A stretch of 64,000 nucleotides of DNA from an uncultured Bacteroidales bacterium (GCA_934717185.1 CAKUYQ010000009.1:26385-90384); one strand, 5' to 3'. Shown: positions 1 to 9,284, numbered from the stretch's first letter. Made by a program: numbers and translations. Notes: generated by a model not told the origin, from the letters alone.

Positions 1-1728
1 GTTTGACAAGCAGACATCACAGATACCGCAATTTGGAATATCCTCCTGTCCAAAATATTTTATAAGCTGACGGCTACGGCACAGGCTCTCCTCCTGCAAA
101 TACTCTATCATAGCCTCTATCCTATCGGCAAACACCTCCTTACGCTCATTGTATCTCTTGTCGGGAAGATAAAAATTACTCTCCGTAAGACGCTCATAGT
201 GCATTATCATAAGCGGGGTCTTTACCCTTGGAATATACTTTAGCACATGCATACGCGATAGTGTTATCAACTTCTGCTTGACACCTTGCGGAGAATCTGT
301 TGTTATGCGCGCAACATACTCCTCGTCTATTGGGGTGATCTTGGAGAAAAGGCCTGTGTATATGCGCATAAGCGATTTTAGGAATGTATCCAAGGTGCGG
401 TTATTAAGTTGAACCTTGTAAAGAGAGTCTCGCGATACGGTAAACATTATCTTGGCCGGATTGTCGAGCTCATCTGTAAGCTCCCAATATCCCTCCTGCT
501 CAATATACTTAATTGCATAATAGGCGGTTGGCGCGTTAAGGGAAAAATGGCGTGCAAAATCTGCAAGGTCAAATTTGCTTACGCTGCCGTTCCCCTCCTC
601 GTATGCATATCCCAAATATTGGAAAACTTTTTGGTAAATATCCTTTATATAATCCAACGGCGGGAAATTGACGCTGTGGATCTGTCTCAGACGCTTGATA
701 TCCTCGCTGTTCCAAAGAAGCGTTGCATACGATTTTTTGCCGTCTCGTCCTGCACGCCCTGCCTCCTGAAAATATGACTCAATGGCGCTTGGGACATCAT
801 AATGTACAACAAAACGTACATCAGGCTTGTCTATACCCATTCCAAAGGCGTTGGTAGAGACAATTACGCGCAGTTTGTCGCTTTGCCAGTTATCCTGCTT
901 AAGAGTTCTAAGCTCGCGGCTCATTCCGGCATGATAGAAATCTGCATCAACACCCTGAACCTTAAGGAAATTTGCTATTTCCTCACACTTTTTTCTCTCC
1001 CTCACATATATGATGCCCGTTCCCGGGACACCTCTGCATATCCTTAGCAGATTACCCAATTTGTCATCTGTATTACGGACCACATAAGCTAAATTCTCCC
1101 TTGCAAAACCGCTGCTGATAAGATTAGGTTCGGCAAAATCCAATTTGCTCATTATGTCATCCGCCACAGACTTGGTAGCAGTTGCAGTAAGCGCAATTAC
1201 CGGCACATCCCCTATAAGCTCCCTTATCTCGGCAATCTTAAGATACGGAGGGCGGAAATCATATCCCCATTGAGATATGCAGTGCGCCTCGTCAACCACT
1301 AAAAAATTCACATTCATCTTTGCCACCCTCTCCCTAAAGATGGCAGTTCTCAAACGCTCCGGCGATACGTACAGAAATTTGTAATTGCCGTAAATGGCAT
1401 TGTCTAATGCGGCATCTATCCTCCCCCTGCTCATACCGGAGTAGATACTCAGAGCAGGAATCCCCTTCCCTACCAAATTCTGCACCTGATCCTTTATTAA
1501 CGCAATCAACGGCGAAACTACAATACATATACCCTCTTTGGCAAGGGCGGGAACCTGAAAGCAGATAGACTTTCCCCCTCCTGTTGGCATAAGCGCCAAA
1601 ACATCGCGCCCCTCAAGAGCTTCATTTATAATCTCCTCCTGTTTGGGTCTGAAACTATCGTAACCCCACACCTGTTTTAATATACTGTGAATATCCACAG
1701 CCTCTGTCTTATTTAAAATATCACCCAT
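1..1728 (-). CDS. recQ: ATP-dependent DNA helicase RecQ (3' end outside window)
   Basis: Superfamily 2 3'-5' DNA helicase for recombination and fork repair. I translated the minus strand from the ATG at 1728-1726; the frame stays open to base 1, so 576 codons are visible and the C-terminus is cut by the window edge. Seen: a Q-motif-like region (FRPKQEEII, ~26-34), Walker A PTGGGKS (48-54), DEAH box followed by CISQWGYDFRP (~146-160), TATAT motif III, and the helicase-C QEAGRAGRDG motif. The four-cysteine RecQ zinc site (SLC...NCGICDVC) lies right at the edge. The winged-helix and any HRDC domain must lie beyond the window. It is preceded by a good Bacteroidetes promoter. One copy of the repeated CTTCCCGACAA word lies inside the gene, encoding LPDK. 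Confidence 0.95.
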   Translation of the reverse strand, partial: MGDILNKTEAVDIHSILKQVWGYDSFRPKQEEIINEALEGRDVLALMPTGGGKSICFQVPALAKEGICIVVSPLIALIKDQVQNLVGKGIPALSIYSGMSRGRIDAALDNAIYGNYKFLYVSPERLRTAIFRERVAKMNVNFLVVDEAHCISQWGYDFRPPYLKIAEIRELIGDVPVIALTATATKSVADDIMSKLDFAEPNLISSGFARENLAYVVRNTDDKLGNLLRICRGVPGTGIIYVRERKKCEEIANFLKVQGVDADFYHAGMSRELRTLKQDNWQSDKLRVIVSTNAFGMGIDKPDVRFVVHYDVPSAIESYFQEAGRAGRDGKKSYATLLWNSEDIKRLRQIHSVNFPPLDYIKDIYQKVFQYLGYAYEEGNGSVSKFDLADFARHFSLNAPTAYYAIKYIEQEGYWELTDELDNPAKIMFTVSRDSLYKVQLNNRTLDTFLKSLMRIYTGLFSKITPIDEEYVARITTDSPQGVKQKLITLSRMHVLKYIPRVKTPLMIMHYERLTESNFYLPDKRYNERKEVFADRIEAMIEYLQEESLCRSRQLIKYFGQEDIPNCGICDVCLSN

Positions 1729-1795
1729 AGTATATTAATTTACTTTCGCTTCCCGACAAAACAGAAATGCCTTAGAACAACTTTTTTCCTCTGTA

Positions 1796-1828
1796 CAAAG
1801 CTATAAAATTTATTTTCACCATATCAAA
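1796..1828 (-). promoter_or_regulatory. Promoter of recQ
   Basis: On the minus strand TTTG (rc of CAAA, 1825-1828), 21 nt, then TAGCTTTG (rc of 1796-1803). This fits the Bacteroidetes -33/-7 consensus TTTG-N19-21-TAnnTTTG and lies about 70 bp upstream of the recQ ATG. A CTTCCCGACAA word (1749-1759) falls in the leader. Confidence 0.7.
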
Positions 1829-1843
1829 ATTTTTAATTCAAAA

Positions 1844-1876
1844 AATTAATTTCAAAGATTTTCATGTTCGGTTTCA
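1844..1876 (+). repeat. 33-bp inverted repeat, left copy
   Basis: These 33 bases recur as a perfect reverse complement at 6200-6232, so the pair brackets pckA and the receptor gene. A further 17 bases just to the left (1823-1839) also recur inverted near 6329-6345. The gene-free stretch 1729-2085 otherwise holds the recQ and pckA promoters. Confidence 0.75.
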
Positions 1877-1924
1877 AATGTCGCAAGAATTTGAGAGGCA
1901 CGGCAGAGTTTTTGTAATCAAACC

Positions 1925-1956
1925 GTTGCTTGAAATGTAAAAAGTACATACATTTG
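1925..1956 (+). promoter_or_regulatory. Promoter of pckA
   Basis: TACATTTG at 1949-1956 is an exact -7 box; GTTG at 1925-1928 (3 of 4 to TTTG) lies 20 nt upstream. The predicted leader to the pckA ATG is about 120 nt. Confidence 0.6.
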
Positions 1957-2085
1957 CAACGTGGTTCAAGCAGTTGAAAAACTTTTGAATCGAAATTTTG
2001 TTTATTAAAAAAATCCGGAGACCGGTATTTTTCGTATCGAATTTCATTTGATTTTAACACCGGTTTCTATTAATAATAAAGTGAT

Positions 2086-3696
2086 ATGTTTAACATTGAC
2101 GATTTAAAAAAGTATGGGATAGAGGGAACTACCAATGTAGTTTACAACCCATCATACGAAGAGCTTTACAAAGCAGAGACAGCTCCCGGTCTAACAGGTT
2201 ATGAGAAAGGTCAGGTTACCGAGCTTGGCGCGGTTAACGTTATGACAGGTATCTATACCGGACGTTCTCCTAAAGACAAATACTTCGTTTACGATGACAC
2301 CTCTAAGAATACAGTTTGGTGGACATCCGAGGAGTACAAAAACGACAACAAACCTATGTCTGTAGAGACTTGGAATGTAGTTAAAGGTATTGCAAAGAAG
2401 GAACTTTCCAACAAACCTTTATATGTTGTTGATGCATACTGCGGAGCTAACGAAAACACAAGACTTAAAGTCCGTTTTATTGTAGAGGTAGCTTGGCAGG
2501 CTCACTTTGTTAAAAATATGTTCATCCGTCCTACAGAGGAGGAGCTTAAGAACTATGGCGAGCCTGATTTTGTTGTTCTTAACGCTTCTAAGGCAAAAGT
2601 TGAGAATTACAAAGAGCTTGGAATCAACTCAGAGACTTGCGTTGCATTCAACCTTACAGAGAAGATGCAGGTTATCATCAATACATGGTATGGCGGTGAG
2701 ATGAAGAAAGGTCTGTTCTCATATATGAACTACCTTCTTCCACTTAAAGGCATTGCCTCTATGCACTGCTCGGCAAACACCAACAAGAAGGGTGAGACAG
2801 CTATCTTCTTTGGTTTGTCGGGAACAGGAAAAACAACACTTTCAACAGATCCTAAACGTGAGCTTATAGGTGATGATGAGCATGGTTGGGATGACGATGG
2901 CGTGTTCAACTTTGAGGGCGGTTGCTATGCAAAGGTAATTAACCTTAGCAAAGAGGCTGAGCCTGATATCTATAACGCCATAAAGAGAGATGCTCTATTG
3001 GAGAATGTTACTGTAGATGCCAACGGCAAGATAGATTTTGCAGACAAGAGCGTAACAGAGAACACCCGTGTCTCTTATCCTATCTACCATATTAACAATA
3101 TTGTAAAACCTGTCTCAAAAGCACCTGCCGCAAAGAAGGTTATCTTCCTTTCTGCAGATGCGTTCGGCGTTCTTCCTCCTGTTTCAATTTTGACTCCTGA
3201 GCAGACTAAGTACTATTTCTTGTCTGGCTTTACCGCTAAATTGGCAGGAACAGAGAGAGGTATTACAGAGCCTACCCCAACATTCTCAGCTTGCTTTGGT
3301 GCAGCATTCTTATCATTGCATCCAACCAAATACGGTGAGGAGCTTGTTAAGAAGATGGAGAAAGCCAATGCTAAAGCATACCTTGTAAACACAGGATGGA
3401 ACGGCACAGGCAAACGTATCTCAATTAAGGATACAAGAGGTATCATAGATGCCATCTTAGATGGTTCTATAGATAAAGCCCCTACAAAGAAGATTCCTTT
3501 CTTCGACTTTGAGGTGCCAACAGCTCTTCCGGGAGTAGACCCTGCAATTCTTGACCCAAGAGACACATACGCAACACCTGCAGAGTGGGATGTTAAGGCT
3601 AAAGATCTTGCAGAGAGATTCATCAAGAACTTTACCAAGTTCACAACCAACGAGGCCGGCAAGGCTTTGGTAGCCGCAGGTCCATGTCTGAAATAA
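2086..3696 (+). CDS. pckA: Phosphoenolpyruvate carboxykinase (ATP)
   Basis: Interconverts oxaloacetate + ATP and PEP + CO2 + ADP. In Bacteroidales the carboxylating direction feeds fumarate/succinate fermentation (family knowledge). The 536-aa length is normal. Seen: P-loop GLSGTGKTTLS (~243-253), the kinase-2/metal region GDDEHGWDDDGVFNFEGG, and the downstream ENTRVSYP segment. The start at 2086 follows an AT-rich leader and matches the family N-terminus. The gene stands alone with its own promoter and a strong terminator. The P-loop codons include a near copy of the repeated word (TGTCGGGAA at 2816-2824). Confidence 0.97.
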   Translation: MFNIDDLKKYGIEGTTNVVYNPSYEELYKAETAPGLTGYEKGQVTELGAVNVMTGIYTGRSPKDKYFVYDDTSKNTVWWTSEEYKNDNKPMSVETWNVVKGIAKKELSNKPLYVVDAYCGANENTRLKVRFIVEVAWQAHFVKNMFIRPTEEELKNYGEPDFVVLNASKAKVENYKELGINSETCVAFNLTEKMQVIINTWYGGEMKKGLFSYMNYLLPLKGIASMHCSANTNKKGETAIFFGLSGTGKTTLSTDPKRELIGDDEHGWDDDGVFNFEGGCYAKVINLSKEAEPDIYNAIKRDALLENVTVDANGKIDFADKSVTENTRVSYPIYHINNIVKPVSKAPAAKKVIFLSADAFGVLPPVSILTPEQTKYYFLSGFTAKLAGTERGITEPTPTFSACFGAAFLSLHPTKYGEELVKKMEKANAKAYLVNTGWNGTGKRISIKDTRGIIDAILDGSIDKAPTKKIPFFDFEVPTALPGVDPAILDPRDTYATPAEWDVKAKDLAERFIKNFTKFTTNEAGKALVAAGPCLK

Positions 3697-3727
3697 TCGG
3701 CTGAAAATCAGCCAAACAGATATTGTG

Positions 3728-3758
3728 AGGGAGACCGCCTAACATGTGCGGTCTCCCT
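3728..3758. terminator. Bidirectional terminator after pckA
   Basis: Perfect 11-bp stem AGGGAGACCGC / GCGGTCTCCCT with a 9-nt loop, followed by a T-rich run. It sits between the convergent pckA and receptor genes and could serve both. Confidence 0.85.
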
Positions 3759-3767
3759 TATTTATTT

Positions 3768-6050
3768 TCAATGTTGTTGCAAGTTTATCCCCTCATTGGC
3801 AGACTTGTTAAGACGCAACTCGCTATCCCTGTTTTTATAATTGGTTGTTTTAAGCTCTTTATTGCCCAATGTCAAACTCACTCCAAATGTAATCTTAGGG
3901 CTACGCCAATCTTTAACAAAAGAAACAGGAGGATTCATCCCCTCAATTTTGCCCTTTGCAACATTTGTATTAAAAATATCATATCCGTTAACAGAAAATT
4001 TCCAGTTTTTAATACGTTTGCTAACGGTAAAGTCCATCCACCACTGTTTTTCTGTTTTATATACACCAACAAAAAGAGGGCTGTAGTATGTAATTTGAGC
4101 ATCAAAATACCAATTAGACGGGAGATTTAACGATTGTTTGTGTTGTAGGTAACTGGCATTGAATGTACGTTTATAGTCTGCCGCATTTACTATTCCTCTG
4201 TCTTTTTGCAAGTGATAAGCCAAATAAGTGGATGTTATCCACTGCAAACCATTCTCCCTATAAATAACAGGAATTGGAGAGCCTGCAACTATACGAAGAT
4301 AACAGCTTCTGCTGAGATTGGTCTTAGCTAAAGCATACCCCCCTTTATGCGGCATCAGATACTCTACTATCGGATGCTTTTCGTCAGATAGATTTATCTC
4401 TAACATAGCTGCTCTTCTGTATGTATAATTAATGGATATGTTGTATCTCATACTGTTTTTCAAATTAGGATTTCCCAATCTGTAAAGGAATCCGGCATAG
4501 GAAGCGTATGGTGCCAAATCTCTAAAAGAGGGACGCCTGTAGTAAGACTGTAACGATGCGGTAAGCCTATGGTTACGCGATATTTCATAAGCAAAGCTGA
4601 AATATGGTTGCCAATTACATATATTATCCATATTGTCAATTATCCCTTTGGCAGAACTTTTTCTTCTGTCATAATTGAACTGAACTCCGCCATATGCGTC
4701 AATACATTCATTGCGGTATCGCACAGTAATATAGGCAGATGTATTACTCTCTTTATAATTGCTGTTATTTAGGTTATTGTTTTTTTGGGAAGAATTAGTT
4801 GCAAACCATGCATTATTCCTATTACAACCAATTTGGGTTCCCAGCGAAGGTGTAATCCAATAAATAAAGTCAGATGCTACACGGAAATAATGAAATCTGT
4901 CCCGCAAGCCGCTGTTTTCTGTACCACCCGTAGAATAATCACGATTATTACTACTAAACGTATAATCCACATAATTTTTCCAATTCCATTTTCTTCCCGA
5001 CAAATTATGATACAGGTTTACAACTGCTACATTTCTGTCCATATCCGTACTGTTTTTACGGTTATAGTTTATATGCTCATTGGAGACAGAGAGATGTGTT
5101 CTTGCTCCGACAACCTGCTTTGGTGAAATTTGACACTCGGCTCCGACCTGAAAATTATGTCCGTTGTACGGCTTGACAGTAGTAGTATCTGCGCCAATTG
5201 ATGTTGTAAGTGATTCCTTACGACGTGTACTGGAAAACTGATAGGATATATGATTCCTCCATTTTCCTTTATTGTAGTTAATACGCATGCGTGCATTTTC
5301 AGACAATAAAACTCTATAGACAACATCTGCAGAGACAAACGCATTCAGCCCATCATTAGGTTTTTTCCTTGTGACAATGTTCAGAACGGCATCTCCGTGT
5401 GCTCCATATTCAGGCCCGGGATGGCGAATCAGCTCCACAATATCAACATCAGATACACTCAATGAAGCGAGATATGCCTGTAGTTCATCATTGGAAACAG
5501 TAAGTATCCGGCCATTTACAGCCACCCTTAAATTATAGAACCCAAAAACAGAAAGTCCGTTAGCTTCGTTTGCCTGTATGCCCGGTATTAGCTTTATTCC
5601 CTCTAACAGATTCCCACCAACAGAGGCAGGATTTGCAGATAAATTATATTTTGCATTACCACCGCTATATGATACAAACGGGCGCTTGGCAACAACTGTA
5701 ATCTCATCTAACATTTTATCTTTTAACGCAATAACTATCATGGGGATCTCTGTGCTCAATCTATTAACAACAACTTGATTGTCCTTAGGAGTATAATACT
5801 CTCCAAGATATGAGATAACGTATGCATATCGCCCGTAAGACAACTCCTGGCGGTAGCATCCTCTTGCATCGCAAACTGCAGGATATATTTTTGTTGAATC
5901 AATAATGCTTTTAAACATTACAACTGCATTAACAAGCTCTTCGCCTGTAGAGGATTTCACCTTACCATCAACAGTTCCAAATTGCTCTTGCGCCACACAT
6001 ATTTGCGCAGACAAGATGATTATAAGTAGTAACAATAGCTGTTTTTTCAT
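3768..6050 (-). CDS. TonB-dependent-receptor-like outer membrane beta-barrel protein
   Basis: 760 aa. N-terminal signal peptide (~1-20, ending VAQ), then a carboxypeptidase-regulatory-like Ig domain (~25-110), a plug-like region (~120-220, with HPGPEYGAHGDAVLNI) and a long barrel rich in alternating aromatic strands. It resembles the 'outer membrane beta-barrel family' rather than classical SusC. No SusD partner lies beside it, so the ligand cannot be guessed. It is convergent with pckA and shares its terminator. A CTTCCCGACAA word lies inside, in a reading frame giving LSGR, different from the LPDK frame seen in most other copies. Confidence 0.85.
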   Translation of the reverse strand: MKKQLLLLLIIILSAQICVAQEQFGTVDGKVKSSTGEELVNAVVMFKSIIDSTKIYPAVCDARGCYRQELSYGRYAYVISYLGEYYTPKDNQVVVNRLSTEIPMIVIALKDKMLDEITVVAKRPFVSYSGGNAKYNLSANPASVGGNLLEGIKLIPGIQANEANGLSVFGFYNLRVAVNGRILTVSNDELQAYLASLSVSDVDIVELIRHPGPEYGAHGDAVLNIVTRKKPNDGLNAFVSADVVYRVLLSENARMRINYNKGKWRNHISYQFSSTRRKESLTTSIGADTTTVKPYNGHNFQVGAECQISPKQVVGARTHLSVSNEHINYNRKNSTDMDRNVAVVNLYHNLSGRKWNWKNYVDYTFSSNNRDYSTGGTENSGLRDRFHYFRVASDFIYWITPSLGTQIGCNRNNAWFATNSSQKNNNLNNSNYKESNTSAYITVRYRNECIDAYGGVQFNYDRRKSSAKGIIDNMDNICNWQPYFSFAYEISRNHRLTASLQSYYRRPSFRDLAPYASYAGFLYRLGNPNLKNSMRYNISINYTYRRAAMLEINLSDEKHPIVEYLMPHKGGYALAKTNLSRSCYLRIVAGSPIPVIYRENGLQWITSTYLAYHLQKDRGIVNAADYKRTFNASYLQHKQSLNLPSNWYFDAQITYYSPLFVGVYKTEKQWWMDFTVSKRIKNWKFSVNGYDIFNTNVAKGKIEGMNPPVSFVKDWRSPKITFGVSLTLGNKELKTTNYKNRDSELRLNKSANEGINLQQH

Positions 6051-6199
6051 TTTTTAAACACTAAATATTTAATATCCACATTGTAGAGCATAAAAAAACT
6101 CAACATGTTATATATGCAAATGAAAATCATTTTATAACATAAAAAAGGGAGACTATTATTGGAACCGGATACAAAATACTCAAATAGGCAATCTAAGTA

Positions 6200-6232
6200 T
6201 GAAACCGAACATGAAAATCTTTGAAATTAATT
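6200..6232 (-). repeat. 33-bp inverted repeat, right copy
   Basis: Exact reverse complement of 1844-1876. Read on the plus strand its first codons spell MKPNMK, the same as the start of pdxB at 58962; only about 17 bases are shared with pdxB, so this may be coincidence. Confidence 0.75.
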
Positions 6233-6497
6233 CGTCCAAGTCTTGATATCAAAGATTTTCATCGTGAGAGAGAACGATAGTGAACGGCTATCAGACTCTC
6301 ACAAATTTTTAATTATTTTTTTAAATTAAAAATTTTGATAGTATGAAACAGTTTTTAGTTTATAATCAATACAAACGAATCAATTCCTTACAGAAACAAA
6401 AAATAAATAATTTTGTTCAAATGACGGAAATACTGTATAACACTTTGGAGGTTTAACATTGTGACAAAACACTATGGTTCACACCGCGTACCACTAT

Positions 6498-6617
6498 TTA
6501 GTCATCGTAAATAAAATCAAGGAATGGTGCAAATGGCATTGGATAATTAATTTCTCCGGCTGCATTAATCCACATTCGTTTACCATCCTCAAACCGACCA
6601 ACACCTTCCAGAGATAA
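6498..6617 (-). pseudogene. C-terminal remnant of an unidentified gene
   Basis: The minus strand is open for 39 codons, with a protein-like composition (GRFEDGKRMWINAAGEIN) ending in FIYDD and TAA, but has no start codon with a leader and is closed upstream by TGA. It looks like the tail of a lost gene. The family is not recognised. Confidence 0.3.
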
Positions 6618-6707
6618 TCAGACAGTCAATTTACAGCTCCAACAAATAACTGTTTGTTGATTTTGTGTTTATATTGCGTAGTTTTTTTACAATAATTTGG
6701 ATTATAG

Positions 6708-6738
6708 TTTGCCGTATAGAGTTTTATTTATACATTTG
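6708..6738 (+). promoter_or_regulatory. Promoter of the RloA-like ATPase gene
   Basis: TTTG at 6708-6711, 19 nt, TACATTTG at 6731-6738: a perfect Bacteroidetes -33/-7 pair, about 30 nt before the ATG at 6767. Confidence 0.75.
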
Positions 6739-6766
6739 CACCGTACAATAGATAAAATCAACGATT

Positions 6767-8065
6767 ATGATAGCAGAGTTCAGCATTGAGAATTTTTTCT
6801 CCATTAAGTCGGTTCAAAAAATCAGTTTTGAGCCATCGGCAGATACTTTTATGTCTGATGAGTATTCGTATGAAGTTAAGGACGGAGTAAGATTACTGAA
6901 GGTGGGCATTATCTATGGCGCCAACGCTTCCGGTAAAACGAATATATTAAATGCCATCGAATTTTTCAAGATGCTGGTTTTGAGAATGCCTAAAGACAGG
7001 ACTGAGAAAACCGGGGTTGTCCCTTTCATGTTGGATGAAACTTCAAGGAACGAAAAGACAAAGATGTTTATGGTATTCTATATCAATCAGTCGAAGTACA
7101 TCCTCAGTTTTGAATTGGATACAAAGCATATCTATTCCGAGACATTGATTGTTTATGATTCCATTCGTCCGACCAAGTTGTATAACCGAAGTTATGATGC
7201 TGCGACAGATTCCACGACCATCGATTTTGGTGTAAATCTGAAAATGACGAAGAAAAGCCAGGATGTGATTTCCGGTAACACAATCAATAATTGCAGTGTG
7301 CTTGCCGCATTTGGCAAAAGTAACGTGGAACGTACTAAGCTGAATGATGTGTACGATTATTTTGCCAAGCAGATAAAAGATGTACTGGCTCCCGGTATGT
7401 TGCTTTCGGGATATGTCAAATCACGATTGGATAAAGACGAGGCAGGAGATTTGAAGAAATTCATTTTAAATTTCTTGAAAGCGTCCGATTTCAATATAGA
7501 AGATGTGGTATTACATGAAGAGGAAGAGCTGATTACACCTGAATTGGAACAACTGATCCAGAATGCCCCTATTGATAAAGAGGCAAAGGCTGAAATGCTC
7601 AGAAAGGGGAAAATTACAAATACGGAACTGACCTTCAAGCATAAGGCAGGCAATAAAGTATATGATTTGTCGGAAGAATACGAGTCCAATGGTACCATGA
7701 GGTTCTTGGGAATGGCGGTGATACTGAATTTCTTGTTAAAGACCAATCGGTTTGTACCCATTGATGAAGTGGAGACAAGTATTCATTATGAACTGTTGGC
7801 TTATTTCCTGAAAGTCTTTTTAGCAAACAGTAACGGAACATCCCAGATGCTTCTGACAACGCACGACATCAATCTTCTCAACGAGGATTTCATTCGCCGT
7901 GATACTATATGGTTCACCGATAAAGACGAACTTGGCGAAACTAAAATTGTGCGCCTTTCTTCTCTTGGACTGCACAAGAATCTTTCACCATACAATGCTT
8001 ACAAGCAGGGAAAATTGGTAAAGTTGCCGTTTTTGGGTAGCCAGTATATCAATCTGAATGACTAA
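6767..8065 (+). CDS. RloA-like AAA family ATPase (defence-type)
   Basis: 432 aa, ABC/SMC-like ATPase head of the AAA_15/AAA_21 type. Seen: the N-terminal FSIENFFSIK start typical of these heads, Walker A GANASGKTN (~51-59), Walker B IDEVETSIH (~331-339) and the switch TTHD (~364). Such proteins pair with RloB or TOPRIM (DUF4435) partners in phage defence; PARIS AriA/AriB is the best known analogue (established). The next gene overlaps by 8 bp and is RloB-like, so the two form an operon. The ATPase is intact but its partner is not, so the pair is probably inactive (inference). It has its own promoter. Confidence 0.8.
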   Translation: MIAEFSIENFFSIKSVQKISFEPSADTFMSDEYSYEVKDGVRLLKVGIIYGANASGKTNILNAIEFFKMLVLRMPKDRTEKTGVVPFMLDETSRNEKTKMFMVFYINQSKYILSFELDTKHIYSETLIVYDSIRPTKLYNRSYDAATDSTTIDFGVNLKMTKKSQDVISGNTINNCSVLAAFGKSNVERTKLNDVYDYFAKQIKDVLAPGMLLSGYVKSRLDKDEAGDLKKFILNFLKASDFNIEDVVLHEEEELITPELEQLIQNAPIDKEAKAEMLRKGKITNTELTFKHKAGNKVYDLSEEYESNGTMRFLGMAVILNFLLKTNRFVPIDEVETSIHYELLAYFLKVFLANSNGTSQMLLTTHDINLLNEDFIRRDTIWFTDKDELGETKIVRLSSLGLHKNLSPYNAYKQGKLVKLPFLGSQYINLND

Positions 8066-8547
8066 TGATATGGGACGGACAGTAACAAAAAGTATTGCCA
8101 TCATAGGCGAAGGAGAAACGGAATGGTTCTATTTCGACTCTTTGAGGATTGCGTGTCGGTATCCTTTCAAGGTTGCGCCGGATTTTCCGCAGCACAGCGA
8201 CATCAATCATATTTTGAAACTGGTAGAATCCTATTTGAACAAGCAATATGATTATATTGTATGCCTGTTTGATATGGACAGACTATTTCATTTTCCATCT
8301 GAAATGCAATTGTATCAGCGGGCAAAGAAAGAGTATAGCAAGAAGAAATATGCCGGGGTATGAAAAGACAAAACGATATTTCATACGCACCAACCTCTAT
8401 AAATACCTAACAGAGAATGGTGATTTGGAACGGGCGATGTCAAATTCCGAAAAGTTGTGCCAACTCTGTAAGGAATCGCCGGAGGATTTGAAAGCGTATT
8501 CTGAGATTTATAAAGTGATAAAATTATTGAATAATTTTATCATATAA
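8058..8547 (+). pseudogene. RloB-like TOPRIM partner, broken by an internal deletion
   Basis: The first frame (8058-8363) gives an RloB-type N-terminus: IAIIGEGETEWFYF with the TOPRIM glutamate, and CLFDMD with the metal-binding DxD. It ends after KKYAGV. A second frame resumes at once with MPGYEKTKRYF and runs to 8547, matching the RloB C-terminal region. Both frames read sensibly through ATGCCGGGGTA (about 8350-8360), as expected if a deletion between short direct repeats removed the middle (the usual PCxEFWxLLHF segment is missing) and shifted frame. Family length is about 200 aa; about 160 remain, split in two. The function is most likely lost. Confidence 0.7.
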
Positions 8548-8559
8548 TATGCTATAGAT

Positions 8560-8625
8560 ATGTATCTAAGTAAGATTAATATAAAGAACTTTAGGGGTAT
8601 CAAGGTGTCCTTACCTGTTACATAA
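8560..8625 (+). pseudogene. 5' fragment of an OLD/RecF-like ATPase gene
   Basis: Twenty-one codons, MYLSKINIKNFRGIKVSLPV and T, then TAA. The KINIKNFRGI start is the hallmark of OLD/RecF/SMC-type ATPases, which are over 350 aa. Everything after the first beta-strands is gone. It lies 12 bp past the broken RloB gene, so it was probably the next gene of the same defence island. Confidence 0.55.
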
Positions 8626-8768
8626 GTTGAAGTGTACATTTTACCATCATTGCATAAAAAGCCTGCAGAAATCATCTTTTATACAAAATAATTTTATAAC
8701 TTTACTTTTAAATTTTCATGCATTTATAATTCGTTGAGCTCACTCACGTATTATTAAAAACAGATAAA

Positions 8769-9273
8769 ATGAGCAACGAGATACAATTCCTACTGTATTC
8801 CATGCCTAATGACAAGGGCAAGATACAGGTCTTCATAAAAGACGAGACACTGTGGTGTACACAGCGCGCCATGACCGAACTCTTTGGTGTGGGTGTGCCA
8901 GCTATCAGCAAGCATTTAGCGCATATCTTTGAGGAAGGAGAGTTGGACAAGGCACTGGTTGTTTCCAAAATGGAAATAACCACTCCGCATGGTGCCATGG
9001 AGGACAAGACACAGACAAAAGAGGTTGTATTCTATAATCTCGATGCCATCATTGCCGTAGGCTATCGTGTGTCAAGCTTCAAGGCTACTCGCTTCCGCCA
9101 GTGTCAATGAGTTCCTAACCTTCCGCCGTTACGCCCTACTACCCGACAAAGGGTGTATCAGCCGTGAACAAGCTGACCGTAAGGCCGAGGAAGAATACAA
9201 GCTGTTTAATCCCACTCAGCAAATCAATTCAGACTTCGACAAGTACCTGAAAGATCTGTTTGACAACGAATAA
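8769..9273 (+). pseudogene. RhuM-family gene, internally deleted
   Basis: The first frame (8769-9110) matches the RhuM N-terminus (SNEIQFLLYS..., DNA-binding-like CTQRAMTELFGV, and VFYNLDAIIAVGYRV). It breaks at about 9100. A second frame (to 9273) gives the C-terminal part (VNEFLTFRRYALLPDKG, then SDFDKYLKDLFDNE). RhuM proteins are about 330 aa; the middle ~160 aa is missing. RhuM was named from a Salmonella pathogenicity island and its biochemical role is unclear. Confidence 0.65.
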
Positions 9274-9284
9274 CAAAGAGCATC

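Larger units (their letters stand above)
6051..6766. other. 716-bp AT-rich gap with nested hairpins at the edge of the accessory region
   Basis: Contains the right copy of the 33-bp inverted repeat, two hairpins (6211-6224 with 6249-6262, a perfect 14-bp stem; 6264-6270 with 6296-6302 enclosing 6276-6280 with 6288-6292), a gene remnant on the minus strand, and the promoter of the downstream ATPase gene. A 37-codon plus-strand reading frame near 6343-6456 has no recognisable features. Confidence 0.6.

Noticed and set aside
1833..2060. 75-codon minus-strand open frame upstream of pckA
   Set aside because: It runs through the recQ/pckA promoter region and the inverted repeat, and has no protein-like features.
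3213..3662. 149-codon minus-strand frame inside pckA
   Set aside because: It is a shadow of a clear, highly conserved gene on the plus strand.
6198..6245. A partial second copy of pdxB at the right inverted repeat
   Set aside because: Only about 17 bases match the pdxB start, and the following sequence diverges at once.
6343..6456. 37-codon plus-strand frame (MKQFLVYNQY...) in the 6.1-6.8 kb gap
   Set aside because: No ribosome-binding site, family or conserved context; it lies in AT-rich sequence with hairpins.
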